From Porpolomopsis calyptriformis (lineage: Eukaryota > Basidiomycota > Agaricomycetes > Agaricales > Hygrophoraceae): a DNA stretch of 64,000 nt. Made by a program: the position numbers and the translations under genes. Below the pieces are notes generated by a model that saw nothing but the letters and a program-made list of their open reading frames with translations, was not told where the DNA came from and made no database searches. The stretch lies in the NCBI GenBank assembly GCA_951640195.1, contig OX621166.1, positions 1,232,501 to 1,296,500 on the forward strand, given 5' to 3'. Shown here in pieces: positions 47,393 through 59,178 of this stretch (within the stretch, counting starts at the first letter, position 1; each line of letters begins with the position of its first letter).

Positions 47393-50300
47393 ATGACTGT
47401 ATGTGAGTCACAATCAGGTACTTATACCGCTCGGTTCATCAGACAAACCTCCCAATTCCTCATGTACGATCTACTCGTTGTCACAGATGCCACCGGAAGT
47501 ATGGGCGACTGTGAGTCGTTCCATACACCCGCAACTGATCACTAACCATATGGACTGGCACTTGTAGATCTTACTGCCTTGCGAACTTCAATCCCAGAGA
47601 TCCTTGCTTTAGCAAAGCTTTCGGGGGCTTTCACTCGTCTCGGTGTCCTAGCTTACAAGGACTATTCTGATGCCGAGATTACATCTTGGTCTGGTTGGAA
47701 CACCGACCTCCCAGATTTTATCCGAAACCTCCAACCATCCGGCGGTGGTGATTATCCCGAGGCAGCCAAGACGGCGTTAATTCGCGCGTTACAAGTGGTG
47801 GACAAAGAATCAAAGACGCTGATACTGTGGTATGCCGACGCACCCCCTCATCACAAATCTGTTCATAGTAGTGGGAATAACGTCTCCGAGGAGAAGGCGT
47901 TTCCGAAAGGTGCAACTGATTGGGTCAAACTCTGTCGCATAGCCATCAAAAGAAACTGCACAGTTTTTTCCTTTACGCCCACCTCAATGGATAAAAATCA
48001 TTCATCTTTTTATGTCTTGCTATCCGAGTTGAGCGGAGGTATCTGTATCAGGTCGGACATCAGATCCAGCACTCTGATCTCCCGCCTGACTCTTGGTACC
48101 ATCTTGCAATGGATGGGCCAACCATCCGAACTGGAGGTTGTCATTGAAGAATCTCATGCATTACTTGTCCAATACCCCGAATCTCCCCTCCAAGCGAAAC
48201 CCAAGCCTTCCAACGAAGATAATGGTTCTGAAGGATACCTCCCCGATCCGCATCTCGGGGGTTCAACTCGCAAGAGAGTTCACAGTTGCGTGCTTGAGCC
48301 TTCATCTGTACCTCGTGGCTCGCTCGCGACAGAACCTGCTAATCTGGCCAAACGCTTTTCCGACCCAGCTGAGTCCACATATCGTGATACTGTATACCAG
48401 TCACTCGCTTCTATCATCGAGTCTAATGTCTTTTCACTCACGTACAATCCTATCTTTGGTCAACTCTGGCGCGCCGTTTGCAGAGAGAAGGGCGACCAAC
48501 TCTCTGAATTGTTGAATGCTTTCAGTAACCGTGTTGGCAAACTCACCGATCCTACACAAAAGGTTAAGCTACAACAATGGCTTGAGGCAAGTTTTGACGC
48601 TACTGAAGAAATCAACGGTATCATCGCCGAGCAGGGTGCCCTGCACGGTCCCATGGTCTATCTTGATCTTGATGCCAATGTGGATCTTTCCCGGATGGAG
48701 CTTCTAGATGTGGCGAGGAGTTGTTATTCTGAAGTATTGAAGAAGGTTGCGACAGTGTTTACCCACCTCAAGGTGACCACATATCTACTTGTCCGTGTCC
48801 AGAAGACAAACCATTCTATCTCACACAGCTTGTGGGAGATGTCGTCCTTGCGCCCCATCAACGCTCTATCCCCCTCAACCTCAAACCTCGCGACTTTTTC
48901 CGTATTCTCCCTCACCTTGTCGTTCCTGGCACCCTTTACCCCCCTCGCGCAGCTTCCATAACCGCCCTCTTGGCCCTTATTACTGGTGTCCCATTCCTGC
49001 GCGAACCTGCCACGGATCTCTTGGCAACTCTCAAGGGTACCTGGCTTAACATAGAAGTCCCCGAAAACATTAGTTTTGAATGCGCGAGACTCCTTCTCTC
49101 TGCCCCGGACGATCCGGTGCTGACGAAGGAGGAGAGAAAAGTCTACGAAGCTATGAGACGATATAAACTTATCGAGTTGAACCTTGATTCGTCCCTTGAG
49201 GTGCTCACGCCATGGACTCCGAAGAAGACGAGGAGTGTTGGCGACAGAAAGGTTCAATGCAAGAAATGCCACATCAAGTATTATTTACCGGTCTCTCTGG
49301 TTATCTCTTTCTTACAGTCACCAACAGTCGCAGCGTGACTATGATGAGCGGGAGACAAGTATCGGTTTGCGGTCTGTGCATTCCGGATGATAAACCACTC
49401 AAGGACCCACAGCAGTTCCCAGCAGGAAGTGACGTAAATGCAAGTCTCTTTTGTCGGGTTTTGATTCTGATGTATCTTTATCGGCCAGATGGAAAGTTGC
49501 TGGGTCGAATGCTCAACAAGTTCATGTCACGCACAATACGTGATCGAAGACGTTGCCAACTTGAGAGTAAGTGATATATACATACAAGATATTAATGATG
49601 TCATCGATAACCCCCTCAATCAAAGCTTCGTCCCAAGTGCTACTATTGCCGGAACAATACCCGATGTCCATGGCTCGAGTGCTCCAAGTGCTCGAATCGT
49701 GTCATAGTACCCGGCCCATACCGTTCCCCAGAAGATCGGGCCAATTTCATCTGTTTTTCCTGCAGCAACCCCGACACCTCCATCACCGCCATAGCTCCGC
49801 ATACCACAACTATTCGGGAGCTTAATAAGGAAAACGGTGTAGCATGGTTGGGCTTGCCATCTAAGATGGATGTCTTAGCGGGAAAAACAGCCTTCAAGTT
49901 GTTTCAAGTGCATGGTGCGCTGGTGTTCGGAGGTCCACCAGAACCTGATAAACTACTGCCTTTGACCATCCTTGGCAAGAAGGTCCACAACCCGAATGAG
50001 GTATTAGCTCAAGTCGAACGACGGGTGGGATTATCAGAGGTGGAATTAGGATCTTGCACTTTGTGTTTCGAAGAAATGCCCAAATCGAAGCTGTGGACTG
50101 CGTGTGGAAGGTCTGGCTGCCATCAGAAAGTAGATGCAGACTGCCTTCGCGAATGGGTAAGCTCATTTTCTTAAGAACACATTTTGCTGACAGCGATGTT
50201 TGCTTTGGATAGTACGGCGAGAGCAAGCCAGGGAAGCTCCTCCGCGTTATGCAATTGGCATGCCCATTTTGTCGGCGCAAACCGACAGTCAAGACGCTGG

Positions 50301-50744
50301 CTCGGTATAATCCTCCTGCCGCAACTCTGGGTGGTCTCCAACAAGCCATGGACGATCATCAGTTCTTCTATGCGTGGTGCCTCGCCTGCGGATTTGCGAA
50401 GCAGGCATATGAACGTGTCTGTTGTGACGGGGATCGTGTTCCAGTGGTACGCAACTTCCAGTGTGCGGAATGCACTGCGTCTCGCGCCCGTGGTTACGTT
50501 GTTCGGGTAACTAATTGCCCAGTGTGCGATGTCGCGGTTGAGAAGGTAAAGTGATAAACGCCCTCCTCTACTTGATCAATTCACGGAAACAAATCGACTT
50601 GCCTAGGTTGATGGATGCAACCACATTACTTGTCAGTGTGGGCAGCATTTCTGTCATGTGTGCGGAAAAGCATGTTCAGCCAACACCATCTACGAACATA
50701 TGTACCAACAGCACGGGGGCGCGTTCGACGATCCGGATGAATGA
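47393..50744 (+). CDS. vWA domain fused to a RING-IBR-RING-like C-terminus
   Basis: The N-terminus (ATG 47393, MTVCESQSGTYTARF) leads to YDLLVVTDATGSMGD, a MIDAS-type metal site of a von Willebrand A domain, then LGVLAYKDYSD and GGGDYPEAAKTALIRAL. A linker region is followed by a central Cys-containing part (near 49,500-49,750; CYYCRNN and CSKCSNRVIV from joined exons). The C-terminus resembles a RING-IBR-RING E3 ligase: CTLCFEEMPKSKLWTACG..ACPFCRR, then WCLACGFAKQAYERVCC..CAEC, then NCPVCDVAVEKV spliced to DGCNHITCQCGQHFCHVCG. It ends FDDPDE at 50744. Family unknown to me as a whole; a ubiquitin ligase role is inferred. Many introns. Convergent with the next RBR gene. Confidence 0.7.
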
Positions 50745-50954
50745 AAATTTTGTTTCTATACTGTACAAGTGCTACAAACTGTCCTGGTTTCGTTTACCTA
50801 TGGACTGACCGCGATGTCAAATTTGCGGCTGATATGTATGCAAATGTGAATATTGTTTCAGCTCTCTCACGGACGGCCCGAAATTTCATAGTCGATTTCT
50901 TAGACACCGGTTGCAGGACAGGGTTTGGCATCCAGCACAACGCTAAAATATCGG

Positions 50955-53173
50955 TTAGCCAAGATCCGATTCTCCTGTCTCAAAGCAACTTACGAAGAGG
51001 TACGAAGAGAAATTGCGATGACAGGTCTCACATCGACCTCTACCCGGACGGTGCTTCCATTGCAGGTGCGAACACCCAGGGTGCACGCGCAACTGGGCCA
51101 CAGTTTTTTGTATCAGTTGAGACCTGTGGGTATGGGCGGGGCGAACCGAACCGCCCGGGTGACTCGAAGATGGTGTTGAGCTCGGGTGAGCAGTGTCTGA
51201 GGAGCTTGCCATACGATCAGTCGTAGCAGTGTCATTTTTTTTTTTCAAGTGAGATTTTTGGGCTTTGTCTCTCTCCTGGTCAACGACCACCTTGTTACCA
51301 ACCCGCTTCTCAGTTCGAGGACGGAGGGGTACCCATTTTGCAGAATCAGTTTGCGTCGGAGATGGTGCATGAATTCTTCCCTTCTGGCGTTTCCTGGGAC
51401 TCCTTCGTCCTGCTTGAAGTGCGTCTTCTTCTGCGTTAGTATCCTGACTGCATGAACCCGGCCTCACATAGCGTTCAGCGTGCCGGGAGGAACTTGCGGT
51501 GGTAGTCAGACGACTGGTCGAAGGTTGTTCGAGAATTAGATCTGGCGGCCGCTGGGGATCGACAGTCATCTTCTGGTGAATACGGTTCTGATACAACACA
51601 GCGGTGTCTTCCAAAGCGGGTACATCGCTTGTTTGTTGCCTTCTCCGGGTGCGCGCGCGATGAACTCGAGCGGACCGAGTATCACCCTCTGGTGTTTGGT
51701 TGCCTGGGGTAAGGGGGGTAGCGACGGGCAAGACAATTGGAGGCGGGATGGGTTGCAAAGGGGGTACCCTTTCTTCGGCAAGAGGACGCAACTGATTCGC
51801 ACGAGGACGTTCTGCAGCAAGCTGAACGTCAACCTGTCGCTCAGCAGTCGCAAGCAACCTATTGTCATCCCATTGGGTACAGCGGCATGTCTTCCATCGC
51901 GCACTGCACAAGTAGCAAAACTGAGTTTTGCACCTGCAGGTCATATGATAGCAGCCCGTGAGGAGCTCAATCATCCGATCACAGCCGGGGCATCGAGCCC
52001 AATTTTTACTTTTACTCAAAGCGAGGAGCTCTTCATCTTTCTGGACTGTAGTGCAAAAGTGTAGTAAGTTTCCTTCGACTTTGTTTTTGCAGCGGTTGCA
52101 TGTGCGGGTGGAACACCCGGGAGCAGAACAGGTGATGATCATCCGAAGAAGAAGGTGTTGGGAGACAGGTCCGAGAAAGCGACTGCACTTTGGGTTGGCA
52201 CAATACACCCGGTTCAATGTGCCGAACTCCTTCTCTTTTTCTTTGAATAAGGTGACAAGTCCTGGGTAAAGGCAGGATTGAACTGAGGCCAAAGGTATCG
52301 GCCTTCCGCAGCAACGTGGAGGAAACAGTGATTCGTCTCGAGTGGCGGCTTGAAAGAGATTGACTGTGCAGGACCGGTCGTAGTAATGGTTACAGGGTGC
52401 TCGGATCTCTACGCCACGAATGGGGTCCCGGCAGATGACACAGTCGTGACCCGTAAGGCTGTGGGTCAAAATATCTTCAGGCTCAAAAGAGATGGCAAGG
52501 CAACGTATCGTACCGAGTTGATGCAGTTTCCGGTGTGGAAGACGAGAGATTTGAAAACATCCCAGAAACGAGGGACACAAGCCAGCCGGGAAAGCCCCAT
52601 GCTGGGCTTGAGGTGCTGGGGGGATGCCTGCGGCGGGGCGTTGGAAACGGTCATATTGGTAATAACTAAGATGAGGGATTACGCACTGGGCTGGAATTTG
52701 ACGGGTAAGAGTCCGTCGGGCTGCTGTTACTTGTCTCCCGGTTGGAGCAAAACTTTGATCAATTAAGAGTGGTTCAGAGGAGTTAGTCCAGATTATGAAA
52801 AGGTTGAACTTACATCGGGCTAGGACATTGCGATAGAAGCATCGTTTCGGTAGGATGTTGTGACTGAACAAGGAAACACTCACGCTTCGGTCGCGGCACC
52901 CCCTGTTTCGGACTCCTGCATGGCTCGAGCAAGCGCGCGATCATTTTCAATCATGATGGAGGAGCGTGCGTCAGCCGCGGAAAGAAAGAGTGCGACATCC
53001 TCGTCGACATCCGATTGACCGATTTGATTCCGATCGCTCTGAAATTCTTCGACGTCACGGAGGAAAATCTCTGTGGCTACTCTGAAGTCTGCTGCACTAT
53101 CAAATTCATTAGCAAAATTCGAAGTGGGTGGATTTGTAGAGCGTTGGCGGGAGCTTCCAGCGTAACGCGACAT
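50955..53173 (-). CDS. RING-IBR-RING (RBR) E3 ubiquitin ligase
   Basis: A canonical RBR ligase, which takes ubiquitin from an E2 onto a catalytic cysteine before passing it to substrate. ATG 53173 (MSRYAGSSRQRST) begins exon 1; a donor near 52883 ends it after GGAATEA. RING1 is CVICRDPIRGVEIRAPCNHYYDRSC and ends PPRCC. The IBR has CSAPGCSTRTCNRC and CKNKVEGNLLHFC. RING2 is CPGCDRMIELLTGCYHMTCRCKTQFCYLC; the cysteine of HMTCRC is the catalytic one. A long basic, Arg/Ser-rich tail (GRRSPRKRQKGRIH) and a last Cys motif (CSHLQWKHRPGRGRCETC) end at 50955. Exon 2 to 4 boundaries (about 52,400-52,880) are uncertain. It is convergent with the vWA gene, 211 bases away. Confidence 0.85.
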
Positions 53174-53190
53174 GAGGGACGTGAGTGAAA

Positions 53191-53365
53191 GATGACTGCC
53201 TCGAGGTAGCCACTGTGTGATGACTTTAACCGCCCAAGGCGATACCCGCAAGTCGATGAAAACACAAAGAATCTAACGACAAGTCGCTGGTGCTGTACAT
53301 TTGTCTCGAAGATGGCTGCCTCGAGGCAGCCACTGTGTGATGATTTTAACCGCCCAAGGTGACAC
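53191..53365. repeat. Tandem duplication with an 18-bp palindrome upstream of the RBR gene
   Basis: A 55-base unit (53191-53245) recurs at 53311-53365, period 120, with a few transitions. It reads GATG[A/G]CTGCCTCGAGG[T/C]AGCC, then CACTGTGTGATGA, then TTTAACCGCCCAAGG. In the second copy GGCTGCCTCGAGGCAGCC (53314-53331) is a perfect palindrome. The copies lie 18 and 138 bases upstream of ATG 53173, so they may be regulatory. Confidence 0.8.
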
Positions 53366-53560
53366 CAGAATCCAAAGCAGGCCACTGGAGCGTTTGTGAT
53401 GACATTCCTAGGATTATCTGAGTTGTTCCTCCCTTTCAGAAACCTTCCGTCGTCAAGTATACCCGTGTAAACCTGGAATACCTCGTGCTTGCCAAGCAAT
53501 TTCGACTTCTTTCATTCACATGTTAAAGATAGTAGCATCACTGGAGACTGTCCAACGTCC

Positions 53561-55572
53561 CTACACATCATAAACCACCCTGGCGCCGATCCATGCATAA
53601 GGATAGTTATGTTGATAGAAATTCCGGAGTGTGCGCCGACTGGCAATGCGGGGAATAGTGGCGTACGACGCTCCCAGCTGCTCCGTATCAGGCCCAAATG
53701 TATGCCAAGGAGAGGATAAAACTCACCACGACATGATGTTTCCCGTCAAAGAAATCTGTCGAATACCTATATCACGGTTAAGCAAACCGGTTCTCTGCCA
53801 GGGGGATAACGCACCCAGGAAATAGCTTTGTAGGAACAAAACCTTCATGGCGGTCGAACACTGTACTCGTCCATTCCCAAACACCTCCATTCGACCCCAG
53901 CCCACCGTTCTCTTCAAGTCCAGTTGTGGCCCTACAACAAAAGGGATACGTGAATCAGGTCCAGTAACTCGCTTTATAAAATCGACGCTCACGGGACGGG
54001 ATGCCAATTCCTAAACGCAACATTGGCCCCACCATCGTAGCCAGCCTCGTAAGTGTCCAAGAATAGCCGCAATTCGGGTTCGGTGGGGAGTCGTCCGCCC
54101 TTCGAGCGAGCGTACGCAGCGAGATCGTCATATGAAGCCAACACTGGCCAATGTTGAGCGATTTCGAATGCAACGGGCCCGTAAACCGTGCGCACCTAAT
54201 AAAAAAAGGGTATTACTGGAAAGAAGAGAGTTGTCAACGCTACGCACCTTCAGCTCCGCGCAATCCGCCACCCAACTTTGAGGCACTCCCCTCTTGTCTG
54301 CACCGGCAGTTTCTTCCAGAAACCTAAGATATTCACCATTACTGACAGGCCTCCATTCCACCGTGAATTCCCTCACCCAAACCTCCCTCGGTGGACTCTC
54401 GTTGTCCCATCCGAACGCATGCCCTTCCACATGCTGTCCCTCCTCAACAACATCATCCGCCTCGGAATCGTAGTGTCCAAGAACCACGGTGGAAGGCCCT
54501 AATAGAACGTTCCGCGTGCGAGGAAGAGGAGCTGCGGACCATTGCGAGGAGAGAAGCGTCCAGAGGGGAGGCGTGAAGCCTGGTGGTGACAGCGTGCCTG
54601 TTCCTGCACGTTGGATGAGCATGTATAGGAGAGTCTCGACGTGAAACCCCTCGTGCTCAAACGCCATGACGAGCATTCTGGCGACATTGCGCGTGATCAA
54701 TCGCTTCCCGCTGATCAGGTCGTCATACACCTTCATCAATCTTGCCCGCACGTTGTCGCGAAAGGATACGATAGAAGAAAGAGAAGGCCAGTCTTCATCT
54801 GCCTCGGGGACGTGAGAGTGAAACTGCAAAGGATGGTCGCGTCAATAAAGAATGGGGGTAGGGAAAGGACATACGTGGTGACACGTCTGAGGGTCATCGA
54901 CATGTGGATCAATCCCTCGCTCAAATATGTCCCAAAAACGTTTGGAATCAGTCGGTTCCCCACCTAGTGCCCTACTTAACAGTATATCCAGGAACCTGCA
55001 CGGATCGTAAATCAGCAGCGTTACGAAAATGCCCACAAGTCTTCCGGTATCATCCGAAGAACGGGAGAGACTAACGTTGGTATGTGCCCAATATAAAACA
55101 AACATTTATGCCTCAGATGTATGGGTTTCTGGAGCAACATGGCGTGGGGTATCATCCCAAGCGTCACCATATCCCACGCGGCCCATAACGTGCGCCATTC
55201 GCGTGGGGCGGGAACGCCAAACGGGTTCTCGGCATTGGTGTAGTAGTACTTGCGCACAGGCACACCGACTTGGTCATTTCCGCCGTAGTTATTCTGGACA
55301 TAACTTTGCTGATACAGATCCCCCCTTCCTGCGAGTTTTGTGGTCCATTCGTTCAACTGACGAACACAAGAAGAATCTCTCGCAGTATACGAATCGCCAA
55401 GGGTCGGGAAGACGACTGCGGGTCGTTCAAGCATGTACAGCGCGTACCGCCTGCCGTGTGACGGAATGCAGATGATGGAGCGAAGGTCGGCATATGCAAA
55501 TAGGCGGAGGGCTGTTGTTCTGGACAGCTGATGGGAATTAGATGGGGGAGGACCGGGAATGGAGAGGGACAC
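53561..55572 (-). CDS. EgtB-like (ergothioneine sulfoxide synthase) protein, methyltransferase half not seen
   Basis: Resembles the second half of fungal Egt1: EgtB joins trimethylhistidine (hercynine) to cysteine using iron. Exons start at about 55572 (MSLSIPGPPPS), then RRYALYMLERPAVVFP, EWRTLWAAWDMVTLGMIPHAML and FYIGHIPTFLDILL. The iron-binding His-x3-His-x-Glu is HEGFHVE (about 54,650), within AFEHEGFHVETLLYMLIQRAG. The FGE-sulfatase part has VEWRPVSNGEYLRFLEET, GGRLPTEPELRLFL, GANVAFRNWHP and NGGVWEWTSTVF. It ends GARVVYDV at 53561. Fungal Egt1 is normally fused to an N-terminal methyltransferase; I find none in the 500 bases before. The start is uncertain. Confidence 0.65.
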
Positions 55573-55699
55573 ACTGTAGGTTCATTCACATCGTCTTCGA
55601 ATATACTCAAGTCCTTTACATCTTTACCCTGTCCATCTGAGGACACAAAGCGAAGGAGCTTGCTGTCTTCAGAAACAAGTAAGGAAACGAACATGGTTC

Positions 55700-56053
55700 T
55701 TATCCCAAATCCAAATAGTCACCGTCACTGACTGGGATCCATCTCTTAGCGATTTTCAATGTACGCAAAGCACGCTGAACGAATAAAAGTCTTCTCTCAT
55801 TGCCAAGGGCTTGATTATGGTGCTTGACGAGAAGGAGAGCAATAAGTCCAGCGCTGACAACTGCTCTTAAGGCATTGGGATCCGCCTGGTGAGCGTTTGG
55901 AATGAAGAGGAAGCGCGAATGAGGCACATTTGGGTCGAGATCGACGTCGGTGTCAGGAGAAGAGGCGGAGGAGGGAGGGGAATGGGAGGGGGAGGTGGAA
56001 GGAGTAGAAACGGTGGAGACTGGGATTGTCTGAGAATGAGTAATGGCAGACAT
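55700..56053 (-). CDS. Unknown open reading frame, possibly the 5' exon of the EgtB-like gene
   Basis: ATG 56053 (MSAITHSQTIPVSTVS) opens 117 codons, ending TAA at 55700. The protein has a Ser/Pro-rich start, then PNVPHSRFLFIPNAHQAD and LRTLKIAKRWIPVSDGDYLDLG. It may be a 5' exon joined by an intron to the EgtB-like gene, or a small independent gene. I recognise no domain. Nothing in it looks like a SAM-dependent methyltransferase. Confidence 0.4.
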   Translation of the reverse strand: MSAITHSQTIPVSTVSTPSTSPSHSPPSSASSPDTDVDLDPNVPHSRFLFIPNAHQADPNALRAVVSAGLIALLLVKHHNQALGNERRLLFVQRALRTLKIAKRWIPVSDGDYLDLG

Positions 56054-56706
56054 CGCAACTCGACGAGGCCAGGCTCAAAGTTCTTGATCACACAGGGGAA
56101 TGAGTTCCGTCCGAGGTGCATTTATATGGACAAACAAAACAAAATTTGTCACGTACAATGGCCCTGGTTACGAATTGCAACAAGCTATTGATGGAAATTC
56201 AACGTGTCACGGAGGGAAGAGGTATGTGGAGGATTCTGCACGCCGTTTGGGACGGAAGACTGTCCGATCGTGGGGAAAAAGAAAGAGCAATGATGTGGCG
56301 TCGAAAGGGTCGGCAAAGAGTGCGCCTCTAGCCACCTGGCATCGAGTGAAAAAGTAGGCATCGGTAACGGCAATGACCGGATGCAAGGTCCGAAGTATCA
56401 GGTCATGTGGGTCATATCTCTCGCACAGGCGGCTTGTTCTGCCGGTAACCACTTCATGGGGACGCCAAGTGCACGTCGCGGGTAAGGATACTGTGACCAG
56501 ATGAAAGGCCAGATAGGGTGTATGTCACGGGTCAAGAGAGTGATGAGAAAGGTCGGTGTCGGACAACGACGAGGACATCCTATCAGATCTTCGCAGTTTT
56601 GGGAACATGGTGGGAGATGGTGGGAGATGTCAAGGAAAGGTTTTCATGCTCGCGCCGTATTTCTATCAGTCGTTTAAACTCAGAGCGATGGCGTGCTACT
56701 TACTCA

Positions 56707-56714
56707 TCACGTGA
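56707..56714. promoter_or_regulatory. TCACGTGA palindrome
   Basis: CACGTG-containing palindrome, 131 bases before ATG 56845; a second copy follows at 56744-56751. Confidence 0.5.
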
Positions 56715-56743
56715 TTGAGTGGTTGTCACATGACTTAATTATA

Positions 56744-56751
56744 TCACGTGA
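56744..56751. promoter_or_regulatory. TCACGTGA palindrome
   Basis: Second copy, 94 bases before ATG 56845, surrounded by ATATCACGTGATTTAA, the same context as at PEX1. Confidence 0.5.
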
Positions 56752-56844
56752 TTTAACAGATTTAAAGTCTTTAACACCTTGTTCCTCGTCAGCCGAAATG
56801 AGAGAAACTACTCTCTTCTTGAGATTGTTCGTTCGCTGGCATTA

Positions 56845-57815
56845 ATGGTGCGATTCCAGACCTTCCGTCGTACCTTGCTAGGTGAGTACACCTCATATCT
56901 CGCTTCTAATCGGCTAATGAATGCGTCTAATAGCGTTTACAACTCTCATTTCATCCGTCAGCATCATTCTATCCGTTTACCTTTTGCCATGTATCCCTCG
57001 CAAGTCTTCTATGTGGGTGTTGGTAGGCATTCCAACCATTGCCATCATAGGTTCTTTATCATCGTACGAGTCTGTCTGCCGAGTCGTTTTCTTTACTCAT
57101 CCTTCTCAGAATCTTCCGCAAGTCGTTCTTCAAGAGCGCACAATTGGTGGCCACTGAGATGGCAGGATCATTCATACTTCTCCCGCTCGAATTAAGTCAG
57201 ACCGTTCCCGTCGTTCGCGATCGCAATTGACCACTTTCCGTTCTAGTTCTCACTCTGTTCGTCCTCGCCATTGCACCTACCGGTGGTTGCGACCAGACCA
57301 GAGCGAAAGCCTACTTCTCCCTTGAAATACTCATCTTCATCACGGTTTCCACTGGTAAGTACCCCCGCGTTGCCGCCTTCGAACTCAATAACAACCCCCT
57401 CCCAGTTTTCCTGTACGCATCGGGACTCATTCTTACCGTTATCCTGACCGCGCGCTCCTTTGACACCGGTGTTTGGAACCGGGACATTGACTCTTCCCCT
57501 TCGCCGTTCCCGATCCCGGTTTTGATCGCTTATGTCTGCCCCTGTTGGAGCGAGGACGGGGAAGCGGGGATCGACGGGAGAAGCTCAGAGGACGGCGAGG
57601 ATGGGGAGCCTGGGTCACTGAGGGAAAGAGAGGGAGGGTGTGTACCGGGCTGTGGCGGGTGCCAATGTAGCATGAAGAAAACGCGGCGAGAGTTGGGCAT
57701 TCCGGAAAGAGAGATGGTGGAGCAGAGATTGAGTGGGTCTGGGTCTGGATCGCTGGTGAGGATACCAAATGAGTTTGAGAGGCGGTCTTCGATCATGATT
57801 GCATTCGAGGTTTGA
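56845..57815 (+). CDS. Small multi-pass membrane protein
   Basis: From ATG 56845 (MVRFQTFRRTLL) short exons join to AFTTLISSVSIILSVYLLP, WVLVGIPTIAIIGSLSS, MAGSFILLPLEL, LTLFVLAIAPTGGC, YFSLEILIFITVST and FLYASGLILTVILTARSF, giving four or five membrane segments. Introns lie near 56881-56934, 57066-57109, 57197-57241 and 57356-57411. The cytosolic-looking tail is acidic and Gly-rich with CVPGCGGCQCS and ends SIMIAFEV. It could be a MARVEL-type protein, as many fungal four-helix proteins are, but I see no motif that decides. Promoter has two TCACGTGA sites. Confidence 0.5.
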
Positions 57816-57857
57816 AAAGGTTTGTTACACGGTTCAGATAGACATAGGATAATACAC

Positions 57858-58549
57858 TCAAGCTGGCTGGACAACTAACCGCTCGACCTCGACTCTCTCC
57901 TTGAGGGCATCGGCCATAGCATCAAACCCGTCCTGCAACGCTGAGCGATACAATGCGCGGATGAGAGGGGCGAGAGGTCCTCGGTAAACCTCGCGGCATT
58001 CGTAGAACGTCAAGTTGTGGCCGGGATCGAGTTCGATAGCACTCAACGCTGTCCAACGTTCGGCATCCAAAGACCAGAGGGCGGGATTGCGTCTCCCAGG
58101 CGGTGGCGGACGTCTGCCGATGGCCAAAGGTCGCCAGGCCCACCTGTTGTGGTGCCAATCGACGTGAGTGACATTGTTGTAGGTAGTGATCGTCTTCGGC
58201 TGGTTTGTTGCGGGAGGGAACCGAGACTGAATGATGGTTCTCAGATTTTCGTCCAGAGTTTGGTTAGCGGGGGGGAGTGAAACCCAGTGGTCGTCTGTGA
58301 TGGTCTGGTAGCTGGGAAGAGTGTGAGAAGGGTGATGAGAGGACTGTTCAAAGGTGTTTACCGGATGAAAGGATTCCAGTCGGAATAAGAAGCAAAGTCG
58401 AGGAGAACGTCACGGACGGCTGGGAGGGAAGCACTGATGATGATGCTGGTGGAAATATTGAAAAGGCCAGGAGGGACGTCTGGGAGGTTGGAAGGTGGAG
58501 AAAAGGTGAGTGCGAAAGGGAGGAAGGTGAGGAGGAAGAGGAAGATCAT
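57858..58549 (-). CDS. Secreted or ER protein with an SRPBCC (START-like) fold
   Basis: ATG 58549 begins MIFLFLLTFLPFALTFSPPS, a signal peptide. Exon 1 continues STSIIISASLPAVRDVLLDFASYSDWNPFIR, the pattern of SRPBCC/polyketide-cyclase-like proteins, which bind a hydrophobic ligand in a helix-grip pocket. After an intron near 58,360 come YQTITDDHWVSLPPANQ, NLTFYECREVYRGPLAPLI and a C-terminal helix DGFDAMADALKERVEVERL, ending VVQPA at 57858. About 210 residues. The pairing of a signal peptide with this fold is notable; the ligand is unknown. Its 3' end faces the membrane protein's 3' end 42 bases away. Confidence 0.65.
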
Positions 58550-58591
58550 GAGTTTATAGGGGGAGGATTACATCCAGTAAATAATGATTAA

Positions 58592-59178
58592 TCACAACTC
58601 GACATCCTTGAAATCTGACTTCATCTTCAGTATCAACTGGCTCAACCTCTCGACCCTGCTCTTCTTCTCCCGTTCGCCGATGACACTCTGAGTGGCCTGT
58701 CGATTCTTGCGTGGTGGTGGTGGGAGGTTGATCTTGGGGCGAGTGACGGTGACCCATTGCTTTCCACGCCAGATCGAAGACCTGGGGGGTGGGGAAGTGT
58801 CGGGATAGTAGGCGGCACCCGACTCGTACGCTGTGCGGGGAGCACCGCGTATGGGGGTGGAATTAGGGAGGACGAAGGAGGTGCGGATGGTGGGGGGGAT
58901 ATGAGCGACTTGGGGCTCTTGAAGGGTCTTTAGGAGGAAAAGATCCTTGTGGTCAAACTCGTAATGCTGGAGTTTTTCGACGGCGATTTCCTCGTCGGAT
59001 TGTTGAAACCGTTTGCGGTAGAGGAAGACAGCGAGAAGGGCGACACCGAGGACGAGGAAGAGGCCACCGATGACGGCAGTTGCGATAGTAAGACCGCGTA
59101 AACTGGCAACACCTGAACTGTGGGTGTGTTAGGGAGGTGGTTGAAGAATGAAAGGGGGGGGGAAGCGTACGGAGACAT
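58592..59178 (-). CDS. Small single-pass membrane protein
   Basis: Two exons: ATG 59178 with a few codons, intron about 59117-59170, then SGVASLRGLTIATAVIGGLF and a membrane helix (residues about 10-33, LVLGVALLAVFLYRKRF). The rest is cytosolic-looking, with QQSDEEIAVEKLQHYEFDH, SSIWRGKQWVTVTRPKINLP and a charged coiled end (REKKSRVERLSQLILKMKSDF), ending KDVEL at 58592. About 180 residues. KxDxEL-type endings are sometimes retrieval signals, but the topology here would not fit. No family recognised. Confidence 0.6.

Larger units (their letters stand above)
56054..56844. other. Spacer with TCACGTGA sites
   Basis: About 790 bases with no gene recognised on either strand. It holds TCACGTGA at 56707-56714 and 56744-56751, close to the next gene's start. 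Confidence 0.5.
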
